Of a stretch of 62,369 nucleotides of DNA, positions 9,388 through 16,907 are shown one piece after another. The DNA is taken from NCBI RefSeq assembly GCF_024622975.1, contig NZ_JANJZT010000024.1, positions 1 to 62,369 of the forward strand, given 5' to 3'. The notes beneath the pieces are model-generated. The model did no database searches, was not told where the DNA came from, and saw nothing but the letters and a program-made list of their open reading frames with translations. Position numbers and translations under genes: made by a program. The first letter of the stretch is position 1, and the number at the start of each line of letters is the position of its first letter. Source of the DNA: Blautia caecimuris. GTDB taxonomy: Bacteria > Bacillota > Clostridia > Lachnospirales > Lachnospiraceae.

Positions 9388-9428
9388 AAAAAAATTTACG
9401 GCGGGCAGCCGGAAATGGCCGTCCGCCG
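9388..9428 (-). terminator. Terminator after the histidine kinase
   Basis: Minus-strand stem CGGCGG-x-CGGCC / GGCTG-x-CCGCCG with a six-base loop, followed by TAAATTTTTTT. It begins 4 bases past the kinase stop codon. Confidence 0.8.
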
Positions 9429-9432
9429 CGTT

Positions 9433-10464
9433 CTATTTTGTCGGCAGCATAATGGAAAATTCTGAACCCTTGCCCGGCTCCGAAACCACTTTGATATAGC
9501 CGCCTTGCCGCGTTACGATCTCGCGGGCCAGATACAGGCCAATGCCCACGCCCTGCTGTTCGTGTACTTCTTCCTCACGATAGAAGCGCCGGAAGATGGC
9601 AGCCTGATTGCTTTCGGAAATGCCCTTGCCGGTGTCGGTCACTTTGATCTCCACATACATTTCCCACAGCACCACTGACACGGCGATTTTCCCGCCTGCC
9701 GGGGTGTACTTCACTGCATTGTCCAGCAGGTTAAAGAGGGCTTCGGATGTCCACTTGCTGTCATGGAAAACGGTCAAATCCTCCGGGCAGTCCACGGACA
9801 CAGCGATTTCCTTTTTCTCCGCTGCATACACAATCCCACTCATGGCCTGCGCCACGGTATCAAAGAGGCGGCCCGGTTTCTTATCCAACTGGATCACGCC
9901 CGTTTCCAGCCGTGAGGTTTTCACAAGGGCCTGAAAGAGAAAGTCCAGCTTATCCGTCTGGCTGCGGATTCCCCGGATAAAGTCGGTGCGCTCCGCCTCG
10001 GTCATGGGCTTTTCCAGCAGGGTGTCCGTCGCCATTTTCAGATTGCTTACCGGCGTTTTCACCTGATGGGAAATATCCGATACAAGGGTCTGTAACTCCT
10101 GCCGTTCCTCGTCCACCCGGCGGCGGTTCTCCTGCATGATCTGGTAAAGCCTTGCCAGCCGGTGTCCGATTCTGGCAAGCTGGGTTTCGCTGTCCTCTGG
10201 CCGCTGGGGCGCTTCATTCCCGGCGATCATGTGGTCTAAGGTCTGGCACAGGTCAGCGGTAAACTGCGACAGCCGCTTTCCAAACGCCTGCGTCAGTACA
10301 AAAATCCCCACAAGGGCGCACAGCAGCAGCGCCCCGCCTGTCAGCAGCACCGCAATCTGTTTTGTCACAAGAAACAGGGCTATGGTGATCCCGGACATGG
10401 AGAGGGCAAGCCCCATTGCCACCCGGCTAAACAGCCGCTTTACCGAGAGATTTTGAAACTTCAT
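9433..10464 (-). CDS. Sensor histidine kinase, short-sensor membrane type
   Basis: A 343-residue kinase. Two membrane helices (about residues 15-35 and 40-58) are joined by only a few residues, so there is almost no external domain. This is the layout of intramembrane-sensing kinases of the BceS group. The phosphoacceptor box DISHQVKTP lies near residue 132. The ATP-binding boxes follow: LLDNAVKYTP, DTGKGIS and GVGIGLYLAREIV. It overlaps the response regulator gene by 4 bases. Its likely role is to sense a cell-envelope drug or the ABC transporters themselves and phosphorylate the regulator; the signal is unknown. Confidence 0.92.
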   Translation of the reverse strand: MKFQNLSVKRLFSRVAMGLALSMSGITIALFLVTKQIAVLLTGGALLLCALVGIFVLTQAFGKRLSQFTADLCQTLDHMIAGNEAPQRPEDSETQLARIGHRLARLYQIMQENRRRVDEERQELQTLVSDISHQVKTPVSNLKMATDTLLEKPMTEAERTDFIRGIRSQTDKLDFLFQALVKTSRLETGVIQLDKKPGRLFDTVAQAMSGIVYAAEKKEIAVSVDCPEDLTVFHDSKWTSEALFNLLDNAVKYTPAGGKIAVSVVLWEMYVEIKVTDTGKGISESNQAAIFRRFYREEEVHEQQGVGIGLYLAREIVTRQGGYIKVVSEPGKGSEFSIMLPTK

Positions 10465-11153
10465 TTTGCCTCACCTCCCGTCCATTGATAGCCCATGCCG
10501 TAAACGGTCTTGATGTAGGGCGTACCTCCATCAGATTCAATCTTGCTGCGAATCCGGCTGATGGAGGTTGTCAGGGTGTGTTCGTCCACAAACCTTTCGT
10601 CTATATCCCACAGCTTTTCCAAAAGCTGCCCACGGGTCAGCACTTGCCGGGGATTTTTACGAAACAGGTTCAGCATTTTGTACTCCATCGGGGATAGGGT
10701 CAGGGGCTTGCCGTTTAGGGAAGCCGTCTGCTCCGAGAAGTCCAGAAACAGCCGCCCGTCGTCGTAAATGTCCTTGGCCGGTTTGTGGTGTTCCAGCATG
10801 GCAAACATGGCTTTGATTTTCCGCTGCAAGGCCCCGATCACAAAGGGCTTTGTGATGTAGTCCACCGCGCCCACCTCATAGCCCCGTATCTGGTCGCTCT
10901 CCTGATCGTTGGCGGTCAGGAATATTACGATGGTGTCCGGGTGCTGGGGCTTTATCAGCTTGCACAGTTCAAAACCGTTCCCGTCCGGCAGGTTGATGTC
11001 CAGCAGCACTAAATCAAATTCCCGCTGGCGGATGGCTTCGGCTGCGGTTCTGGCGTTTAGGGCAGAAGTCACGCCGTAGCCGTCTGCGGTCAGGTTATAG
11101 TCTAACATCTTATTCAAAAAACTGTCGTCCTCGACAATTAAAATCTGCTTCAT
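10461..11153 (-). CDS. OmpR-family response regulator
   Basis: A 230-residue regulator with an N-terminal receiver domain (phosphoacceptor in LVLLDINLPDG near residue 51, conserved lysine in ITKPF) and a C-terminal winged helix with LTTSISRIRSKI and VYGMGYQW. The ATG at 11153 is chosen because it gives the receiver start MKQILIVEDD after AAGGAAGTGAG; longer in-frame versions would run through the promoter. It probably controls its own operon, the three ABC operons and the left-edge gene through the repeated ACATTT boxes. Confidence 0.92.
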   Translation of the reverse strand: MKQILIVEDDSFLNKMLDYNLTADGYGVTSALNARTAAEAIRQREFDLVLLDINLPDGNGFELCKLIKPQHPDTIVIFLTANDQESDQIRGYEVGAVDYITKPFVIGALQRKIKAMFAMLEHHKPAKDIYDDGRLFLDFSEQTASLNGKPLTLSPMEYKMLNLFRKNPRQVLTRGQLLEKLWDIDERFVDEHTLTTSISRIRSKIESDGGTPYIKTVYGMGYQWTGGEAK

Positions 11154-11181
11154 ATTCTCACTTCCTTTGCTTTTTGCAGAT

Positions 11182-11210
11182 AGTATAACAGGCAAATGTC
11201 CGCGAAATGT
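11182..11210 (-). promoter_or_regulatory. Response regulator box and -10, two-component operon
   Basis: ACATTT-N5-ACATTT on the minus strand (plus 11194-11210), then 6 bp, then TATACT (plus 11182-11187). The site suggests positive autoregulation of the regulator and kinase genes. Confidence 0.75.
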
Positions 11211-11362
11211 TACAACGGACAAAAAATTTTATTTTTTTGCATTTCTCTGTTATAGCAGTTCAAAATAATAACTCTATTATAGGCAGTTATCAAAGGTTTA
11301 TCAATGCGGCAACTGTAAACAGATCCTCTGCCAAAGACTCTTAAAACTACTGGCAAGCAATG

Positions 11363-11421
11363 CAATCTTACGTAAGATTGCGTATTTAGCAGAAATCCCG
11401 TTCCCGGAATTCCTGCTAAAT
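11363..11421. repeat. Two adjacent palindromes beside the relaxase gene
   Basis: A perfect 18-bp palindrome CAATCTTACGTAAGATTG (11363-11380) is followed by an inverted repeat with arms ATTTAGCAG (11384-11392) and CTGCTAAAT (11413-11421). Both lie in the 300-base gap after the relaxase stop codon. The gap 11211-11516 has no convincing gene. Paired palindromes next to a relaxase gene fit an origin of transfer, but no nick site was recognised. Confidence 0.45.
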
Positions 11422-11516
11422 GCTTGTTGGTGACATATCCCCAAACCCCTGAGATCATTGCCGGTGGCAATGGCTGCGCGTTCCGTTGTAACGCTGAAAA
11501 CGAAAAGCAGACAACC

Positions 11517-12926
11517 TTATTGACGAGATTTTTCTGTGCTGCGCTGCGGTTGTGGCGGGGAAGAAATCTCCAATAGATATTCCACATTAGCCCGAACATT
11601 ATGAAGTTCTTTCATATCATTTTTGGCCTGCTTATAGGCAGAATAGGCTTTCCGTTTTTGTTCCAGAACATCGGTGTATTCCTCCCGGAGAGATTTGACA
11701 GAGGGGAGCTTTTTGATTCCCAGCTCGTCAAAATGATTCTTTGCCGCCTGGTGCAGCAGAATTTCAGACTCATGTGCTGTTCGGTATTTTTTGCTATACC
11801 CAGCTTTGCGATATTCTACATAGACAGCCCGCGTTTTCACATAGTTTACGATCTGCTTTTGCAGCTCGGCATTGGCGTTCATTTTTGACTCCAGATCTTT
11901 GATCTGAACGGATAAGGTATTGAAATTAGTGGTAGCGGCGTTGGCTTTTTCCAGAAGATCCTCATAACCCATATCGCCATGTTCTTTTAAGTAGAGCACT
12001 GCCTGGGAAAGCTGTTTTAAGTTGAACACTTTTGCCCAACGCTCATAACCGGGACCTTTGCCGGAACGGATTGCAGCCTCTATATCTACCAGCAATCCAA
12101 CTTTGGAAACCGGTTTTTTTGAAAAAGTATGGCGAGATTTTACTGTCCGTGTACCGGCAATCCGTTCTTTGATGGCCTGTTCTGTATAATCGCCTTTGAG
12201 CGTATCGCATCGGGTATAGTTTTCTTGTCCCGGAACTCGGAACCGAAGATGTTTTCTTTCACGGTTAACTTCAATCCCGGCAGCCTCCAGCTTCTTTAGA
12301 AGTTCCTCAAAATCTTTTGGCTTTTCCTCTAATGCAGCATCAATAGCAATGCGTATCTGTTCCTGAAAGGATGGCTGCTTTTTATTTCCCAGCCATGTGC
12401 CATAATGCTCCCGGCTGGGTTTCGGATTTTCTACAATCGAAAGTCCATGCTCCAAACACAGCTTGTCATTCATTCGCCGGATTGCCCAGGTAGAGCCCCA
12501 GAAGTTGCGAAATTTTTTCTGACAGTCCAGTGTAGTAGAGTTGATAATGATGTGATTATGGACATGGTGCTTATCTACATGGGTGCAGACGACAAAGGCA
12601 TGGTTTCCTTTTGTGAGCTTCAGTGCCAGCTCCCTGCCGATCTGATTGGCTTCTTCCGGCGTAACTTCGCCGGGCTTAAATGCCTGACGGAGATGGTAGG
12701 CGATCACATCATCCACACCCTGATTTCTGCCGGTCAGATTTGCATACTGTCGTTTGGACAGAAGGAACTCTGCATCAGCAAGCCGGGTATCACACTCATA
12801 GCCATAAATGAATTTTCCAAAATCGGTTTTCTGCGGATTTTCTACATAATCAATAATATCTGCAATCGCAGTAGAGATATTCCGACCTTTTCCTACATGC
12901 AGAGACATCAGTCTTGTGGTCGCTAT
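11517..12926 (-). CDS. Conjugative relaxase (VirD2/MOBP-like), ATA start
   Basis: A protein of about 469 residues that would nick and pilot the ICE DNA during transfer. The three-histidine metal motif is in HVDKHHVHNHIIIN (about residues 116-129), as in relaxase/mobilization nuclease domains. The C-terminal half is long and coiled-coil rich. Family members as I recall them begin MATTRL; here the codon before GCG-ACC-ACA-AGA-CTG is ATA, 8 bases after AAGGAGG. The GTG upstream lies inside that ribosome binding site, so ATA at 12926 appears to be the initiator. A terminator (12976-13005) precedes the gene. Confidence 0.85.
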   Translation of the reverse strand: MATTRLMSLHVGKGRNISTAIADIIDYVENPQKTDFGKFIYGYECDTRLADAEFLLSKRQYANLTGRNQGVDDVIAYHLRQAFKPGEVTPEEANQIGRELALKLTKGNHAFVVCTHVDKHHVHNHIIINSTTLDCQKKFRNFWGSTWAIRRMNDKLCLEHGLSIVENPKPSREHYGTWLGNKKQPSFQEQIRIAIDAALEEKPKDFEELLKKLEAAGIEVNRERKHLRFRVPGQENYTRCDTLKGDYTEQAIKERIAGTRTVKSRHTFSKKPVSKVGLLVDIEAAIRSGKGPGYERWAKVFNLKQLSQAVLYLKEHGDMGYEDLLEKANAATTNFNTLSVQIKDLESKMNANAELQKQIVNYVKTRAVYVEYRKAGYSKKYRTAHESEILLHQAAKNHFDELGIKKLPSVKSLREEYTDVLEQKRKAYSAYKQAKNDMKELHNVRANVEYLLEISSPPQPQRSTEKSRQ

Positions 12927-12975
12927 TTTCGTCACCTCCTTAACTTAATTTCAATCAGAGAAGTTATAATTGCAG

Positions 12976-13005
12976 AAAAAGAGCGGGGCTGCCTATGCGC
13001 CCCGC
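12976..13005 (-). terminator. Terminator upstream of the relaxase gene
   Basis: Minus-strand stem GCGGGGC / GCCCCGC with a nine-base loop followed by five T. It lies between the stop of the membrane protein gene at 13015 and the relaxase. Confidence 0.75.
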
Positions 13006-13014
13006 CAAATCTGC

Positions 13015-13305
13015 TTAACCAAATATAAAATCCCTTAAGGCACTGTTTGCCCCGCCAATGATCCCTACCAGCCATGCAGCCGCCAGAGGCAGACCGTATG
13101 GACTAATAAGAAAGGCGATCATAAGCCATGCAAGACCCGGCAAAAATCCTGCGACAAAGAACAGCACCAATGCCGCCAGAAAGATGATCCCGGAAAGAAT
13201 CCCAAGTACCGCACCGGAAAGAACCACTAAAAATTTACATACCAGATAAAGAATCCCCGTAACCAGCATAAAGGGAAGTGCCAGTAATTTACCTATCAAA
13301 CGCAT
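13015..13305 (-). CDS. CD1845-type small membrane protein
   Basis: A 96-residue, almost entirely hydrophobic protein with three or four membrane segments. It matches what I know as the CD1845 family of Tn1549-like elements, always found by the relaxase. AAAGGAGG precedes the ATG at good spacing. Function is unknown; a role in the mating channel or at the membrane is conjecture. Confidence 0.75.
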   Translation of the reverse strand: MRLIGKLLALPFMLVTGILYLVCKFLVVLSGAVLGILSGIIFLAALVLFFVAGFLPGLAWLMIAFLISPYGLPLAAAWLVGIIGGANSALRDFIFG

Positions 13306-13390
13306 ACGCTTTGCCTCCTTTCAGAAGGGCATCTGCCCTTATAAAAATTTTACCGTGACGGCAAAAAGAAAGCAACGGCTTTCCGGCTGT

Positions 13391-13735
13391 TTATGAAATG
13401 TTTGCAAATCCCCGGATCAGTTTATCCATGCCATCCCAAAGGCTGTCCAGACGGGTGCGGATGTCCTCTATATCTGCGGCATAAATACTGCCGGTCTCAT
13501 TGGCTCGTCTGGTATATTGGTTTAAGTTATTGGAACAAATGCGGAGAAGCCGGATCATTTCTTGAATGTCTCCCATATCAAGGTGAATGATGTAACCGTC
13601 TACGGCCATCTTTCGCAGATATGCCGACAGGTTGGTAATGCCAAGTTCCGCCATGCGTTCTTTTACCAGTTCGGCCTCCGCTTCGGACATGACAAATTCG
13701 ACGCGGACAGATTTTTTGTTATGCCTGCCCTTCAT
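13391..13735 (-). CDS. mobC: MobC-like relaxosome accessory protein
   Basis: A 114-residue protein. The N-terminus RVEFVMSEAEAELVKERMAE resembles the ribbon-helix-helix start of MobC proteins, followed by LSAYLRKMAVDG and a helical C-terminus. It should bind the transfer origin and help the relaxase. Its ATG overlaps the stop of the preceding gene as ATGA, so translation is coupled. Confidence 0.8.
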   Translation of the reverse strand: MKGRHNKKSVRVEFVMSEAEAELVKERMAELGITNLSAYLRKMAVDGYIIHLDMGDIQEMIRLLRICSNNLNQYTRRANETGSIYAADIEDIRTRLDSLWDGMDKLIRGFANIS

Positions 13736-14430
13736 CGTTCCAACCCTCTTTTATGAGATGAGACCTCCTGTGTTGAAACCACCGTCTTTGCTCTTTTGAG
13801 TTTTTCCCGCAGGGTGGTCTTTTCCAGCTTATCAAGATATTCCTCTAGATTTCCGGCTGTCGCATGATAGCTGCGTTTGAAGCGTTCCCGTTTTAGGATC
13901 ATCATCAGCTCCGGCTCATTTTCTGGCAGATACGTCATTGTTTTAGGTGCTCCATGCTCTGGCATAAGCCGGTTCATAAGCTGTCTCCGTTCCTGATAGG
14001 GAATCGTGATAACATTTCCATCCTCAAATGCAACGGCTACATTTCCGATTGGACAGGTCAGTTTTTTCATCCGTTCCACATGTTCTCTGTAATTTAGCGG
14101 ATAGAGATCGCCAAATATTTTTCCGTCCCTGACTTCTTTCAAAGAGATAGCATAAGCCAAAACGGGATCATTTGTCTGTTCCTGGTAAAACCGCCACACT
14201 TTGTTTTCATGGCTGCCCTCCAGATAAACTTCCCGTTCACGCAGGGTATAGGTTCCGCAGGGGCGTGACATCCAAAGAAGCTGTTTATCCTCTGAACGGT
14301 CTGACACAGCCAGTTTTGAGATCAGTTCTTTATCCAGGTCAAAGTCCTCTTTATAATGTTGGGTATGAAGATCTACGATACGGGAAAGAGCACCCAGAAG
14401 CTCTACATCCTCAAATCTTACCCCAGCCAT
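13732..14430 (-). CDS. ICE accessory protein, unknown function
   Basis: A 232-residue soluble protein with no recognised domain; it contains CGTYTLREREVYL and a mixed charged middle. The C-terminus carries TTLREKLKRAKT and ends in GLER, a weak member of the shared tail motif seen on other accessory proteins here. It overlaps its neighbours on both sides (TGATG and ATGA), so it is translationally coupled to the 306-residue gene and to mobC. Confidence 0.75.
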   Translation of the reverse strand: MAGVRFEDVELLGALSRIVDLHTQHYKEDFDLDKELISKLAVSDRSEDKQLLWMSRPCGTYTLREREVYLEGSHENKVWRFYQEQTNDPVLAYAISLKEVRDGKIFGDLYPLNYREHVERMKKLTCPIGNVAVAFEDGNVITIPYQERRQLMNRLMPEHGAPKTMTYLPENEPELMMILKRERFKRSYHATAGNLEEYLDKLEKTTLREKLKRAKTVVSTQEVSSHKRGLER

Positions 14431-15350
14431 CAGCGTTCCCTTTCCGGTACAGGAGGGATCATCTGCCTTGCTTCATGCTCCGGTTTATCTGCTTTCAGAC
14501 GGTCCATCAAAGACGGCTTTGCTTCCGGCACCAGCTCCCGGATTTCTTCATCTGTCTGTCCATCTGTTAGATCCGGACGCACAGGAGGTTCGTTGTTCAG
14601 CCTGCCATCCAGCATATTGTAGTTGCCGGTCTGGCCTTCCTCATAAAGTTCCGCATTGCGCAGATAACTCTCCGGCGCCTGAAATGGCTGTCCGGCAAAC
14701 AGAATTTCTCTTTGGGTGGTAAACTGTGCAAGGACGCCATTTTGCAGTCTCGCAAATTCTTCATACTGGCGCAGGGTAAGCCCTCGTTCCAGCATTTCCG
14801 CCTGGGTATGCGCCCAGCCTTCTCCATAAAGAAAATAATACATGTCTGGCTGATCACAGACAAAGCACAGGGAGCCGTCCTGATTGTCATAGTAAGATGG
14901 CTGCATATCCTGATAATGGCAGCGTTCCTCACGCCCCAAATATACACGGTTGTCCGCACCCAGCATAGCGACCATGCCTGCGTAATTACTATGAACCGCA
15001 GAGCGGATTTCTACCAGCGGATCTGTTGGAGAAGGAATCTGTCTGCCCGGAATCTCGTTTTGTTTTTCCGCTGCATCATTTCTTGGTGTCACTTCTTCAT
15101 GGCTGAGTGCATCCAGCTCCGGTTGAGATGTTCCTTTCCGAACAGCACCGGGTTCCGGTTCTTTTTCTTTCACATAGTATCGGACATTTGCTGTCGTATG
15201 CTCGTTGGCTTCCTTTGCATAGTTTTCAGCATCGGCTTTGCTATCAAATTCCAACGGTTTTCCATTTTCCTTGCACCAGCTTTGTGCCGGTCCGAAAATA
15301 GAAGTGCTGCTTCGTACCGCCCATACACCATAGGTCAGTTTCTTTTCCAT
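14430..15350 (-). CDS. ICE accessory protein with shared C-terminal tail
   Basis: A 306-residue soluble protein. The N-terminal 60 residues (VWAVRSSTSIFGPAQSWCKE and on) look like a small ICE-associated domain. After a variable Pro/Glu-rich linker comes a second domain with YRGEGWAHTQAEMLERGLTL-like features (actual stretch LYGEGWAHTQAEMLERGLTL). Residues 278-290 are KPSLMDRLKADKP, a clear example of the shared tail, and the protein ends in ERER. Function is unknown. Ribosome binding site AAGGAGG precedes the ATG. Confidence 0.78.
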   Translation of the reverse strand: MEKKLTYGVWAVRSSTSIFGPAQSWCKENGKPLEFDSKADAENYAKEANEHTTANVRYYVKEKEPEPGAVRKGTSQPELDALSHEEVTPRNDAAEKQNEIPGRQIPSPTDPLVEIRSAVHSNYAGMVAMLGADNRVYLGREERCHYQDMQPSYYDNQDGSLCFVCDQPDMYYFLYGEGWAHTQAEMLERGLTLRQYEEFARLQNGVLAQFTTQREILFAGQPFQAPESYLRNAELYEEGQTGNYNMLDGRLNNEPPVRPDLTDGQTDEEIRELVPEAKPSLMDRLKADKPEHEARQMIPPVPERER

Positions 15351-15363
15351 TTCGCATCCCTCC

Positions 15364-15996
15364 TTATCGTTCCTGTTGTTTGGAAGTTTGTTGCTTTTTT
15401 ACCGGGTCTGCCGGTTTTGTTGCTTTTAGCTGCTGACGGAGAGAATTCTTATGCTCCGGTTCGGAATCTGTGATGTTGACATATTCACCAATGATACAGA
15501 GCGCTTCTCCATAACTGCCGGAAGCAAATACCCGGTCAGACATTTCTTTTGCCTGTTCTTTCAGACCATGCTCCCGCAAAGTACGGGAAGCAATACCCAG
15601 CAGATTAAAAATGTTCCCATCTGCTCCGATCAGTGGACAATCCGGTTTATCTGCCAACGCTTCCGGTGTTTCTATAAATCCGCCTAAATAATTCGGCACA
15701 AAGTCCGACAGCCATGTGCCGCCATAGACTTCATGGGTCTGTAAACGCCACAGGGCAAGTTTTCCTATATCCAGTTTCATATCATCAAACGGGTAAAGCA
15801 GACAGGTCAGTTCGCCGTGCTGAAAAGCAGCCACATTCTCAAACTGACAGCCATCTTTCAATATGCCTGCATGTGTCAGCATTTCATTGATCCCGTCCAC
15901 CCACTCTGTCAGATCCCCGCCACAGCCCTGTAAAATCAGTCCTTCCTTATCTGACATACGGCGAAGGTCCTCTGCAGTAATCGTGTTGATATTCAA
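15364..15996 (-). CDS. ICE accessory protein, TTG start, shared tail
   Basis: A 210-residue soluble protein starting with TTG, 7 bases after GGAGG. The N-terminal part (about 1-100) contains GCGGDLTEWVDGINEML, and the second half contains CPLIGADGNIFNLLGIASRT, a stretch I associate with several ICE and phage proteins of unknown role. The tail NSLRQQLKATKP starts 27 residues before the end and the protein stops at QQER. Confidence 0.78.
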   Translation of the reverse strand: MNINTITAEDLRRMSDKEGLILQGCGGDLTEWVDGINEMLTHAGILKDGCQFENVAAFQHGELTCLLYPFDDMKLDIGKLALWRLQTHEVYGGTWLSDFVPNYLGGFIETPEALADKPDCPLIGADGNIFNLLGIASRTLREHGLKEQAKEMSDRVFASGSYGEALCIIGEYVNITDSEPEHKNSLRQQLKATKPADPVKKQQTSKQQER

Positions 15997-16038
15997 AAAA
16001 TCGCCTCCTATCGTTTTTGTTAAAATATATGTTTCGTC

Positions 16039-16143
16039 CGCAACTTAACCTCATTTCAAAGCACCGGAGTATTCTTATACAGCTCCCTTAAAAACAGGTG
16101 CCAAAAGCCCTTGAAAATCAAGGACTTTTAAGGCTAAGTTGCG
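16039..16143. repeat. Long inverted repeat around an internal hairpin
   Basis: The arms CGCAACTTAACC (16039-16050) and GGCTAAGTTGCG (16132-16143) pair at 11 of 12 positions. Between them is a hairpin with arms AAAAGCCCTTGA and TCAAGGACTTTT. The block fills the gap between the genes at 16150 and 15996. A comparable design occurs at 54834-54883. It may be a regulator or recombinase binding region. Confidence 0.45.
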
Positions 16144-16149
16144 TACATA

Positions 16150-16518
16150 TCATGGTTGGTTTTGCCGCTTCCTGCGTTTGCGTTCCCGCTCGGATTTCCG
16201 TCTTGCATAGATCCGGCAGGCATCAGAACAATATGCCTGGCTGGTCGTAGGAAGATATGCTTTTCCGCACACAGGGCATATTTTCTGTCTCATGGAGGTG
16301 TCCTCGCCGGTAATGGCTGATTCCAATGCTGCATCCACCGGCAGCACCGCTTTTTCAAAGTACCTGCAATAAGCGCCGGTCCACCATTTATTCAGCATGT
16401 AGCAAGGGCTGTCCAGGGGAAGGCATATCTTATCCTGAGAGTCATAGTTGGCACAAAGCTCTGTAACCAGCTTTCTGATTGCAGCCCGCTCCGAGCGTTT
16501 TAATTCCCTCTCTGCCAT
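16150..16518 (-). CDS. Cysteine-rich VLP-type protein
   Basis: A 122-residue protein with several cysteine clusters: CLPLDSPCYMLNKWW, YCRYFEKAVLP, then a zinc-ribbon-like CPVCGKAY with YCSDACR, and a strongly basic end. The AVLP stretch and spacing match what I know as the Cys_rich_VLP family of conjugative elements. It probably binds zinc and perhaps nucleic acid. Function in transfer is not known. Confidence 0.75.
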   Translation of the reverse strand: MAERELKRSERAAIRKLVTELCANYDSQDKICLPLDSPCYMLNKWWTGAYCRYFEKAVLPVDAALESAITGEDTSMRQKICPVCGKAYLPTTSQAYCSDACRIYARRKSERERKRRKRQNQP

Positions 16519-16523
16519 AATGC

Positions 16524-16907
16524 CTACCTTTCCGGGTCACTGCTTTGCCTGCCGCCGGAAATTCCGGTTGCATCAGTAGCATTCCTGGGCTGTGAAAGGG
16601 CATCGGCGATAGAGTTCCGCTTTTTCTGTTTCGGTTCATGGTAAATAAAAAGTTCGTTTTTTCCCGGCACATACAATAAGCCATTTTCTTCGCAGCGGAA
16701 AACATCACATTCTTTGTCGGTTGCGACGGTATAAAAGCCTTTGTAATCATAAGGTGCTTTTTGCCGATCCTGATAGGTACACAGCCCTAAGTTGGGGTCA
16801 CTTGCCAGCCGTTTCGATATGGCGAAAAAGTCGCCTTCTTTTTTGTGAAATTTTCGTATGGGCGTGAAGTGATAACCGCCATATTCAAAGGTTTTTCGAT
16901 CACTCAT
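16524..16907 (-). CDS. Small ICE domain protein with shared tail
   Basis: A 127-residue protein that begins EYGGYHFTPIRKF and contains DFFAISKRLASDPNLGLC and CEENGLLYVPGKNELF, a domain I have seen in ICE accessory proteins but cannot name. The end NSIADALSQPR, about 30 residues before the C-terminus, and the final DPER fit the shared tail motif. Its start overlaps the topB stop by 4 bases. Confidence 0.72.
   Translation of the reverse strand: MSDRKTFEYGGYHFTPIRKFHKKEGDFFAISKRLASDPNLGLCTYQDRQKAPYDYKGFYTVATDKECDVFRCEENGLLYVPGKNELFIYHEPKQKKRNSIADALSQPRNATDATGISGGRQSSDPER

Noticed and set aside
11154..11222. N-terminal extension of the response regulator beginning MSVVTFRGH
   Set aside because: It translates the promoter repeat itself. 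Similar frames appear before other modules only because the box is repeated.
11210..11599. A 129-codon minus-strand frame in the gap after the relaxase
   Set aside because: It crosses the palindromes, overlaps the relaxase end and has neither a ribosome site nor a recognisable protein pattern.
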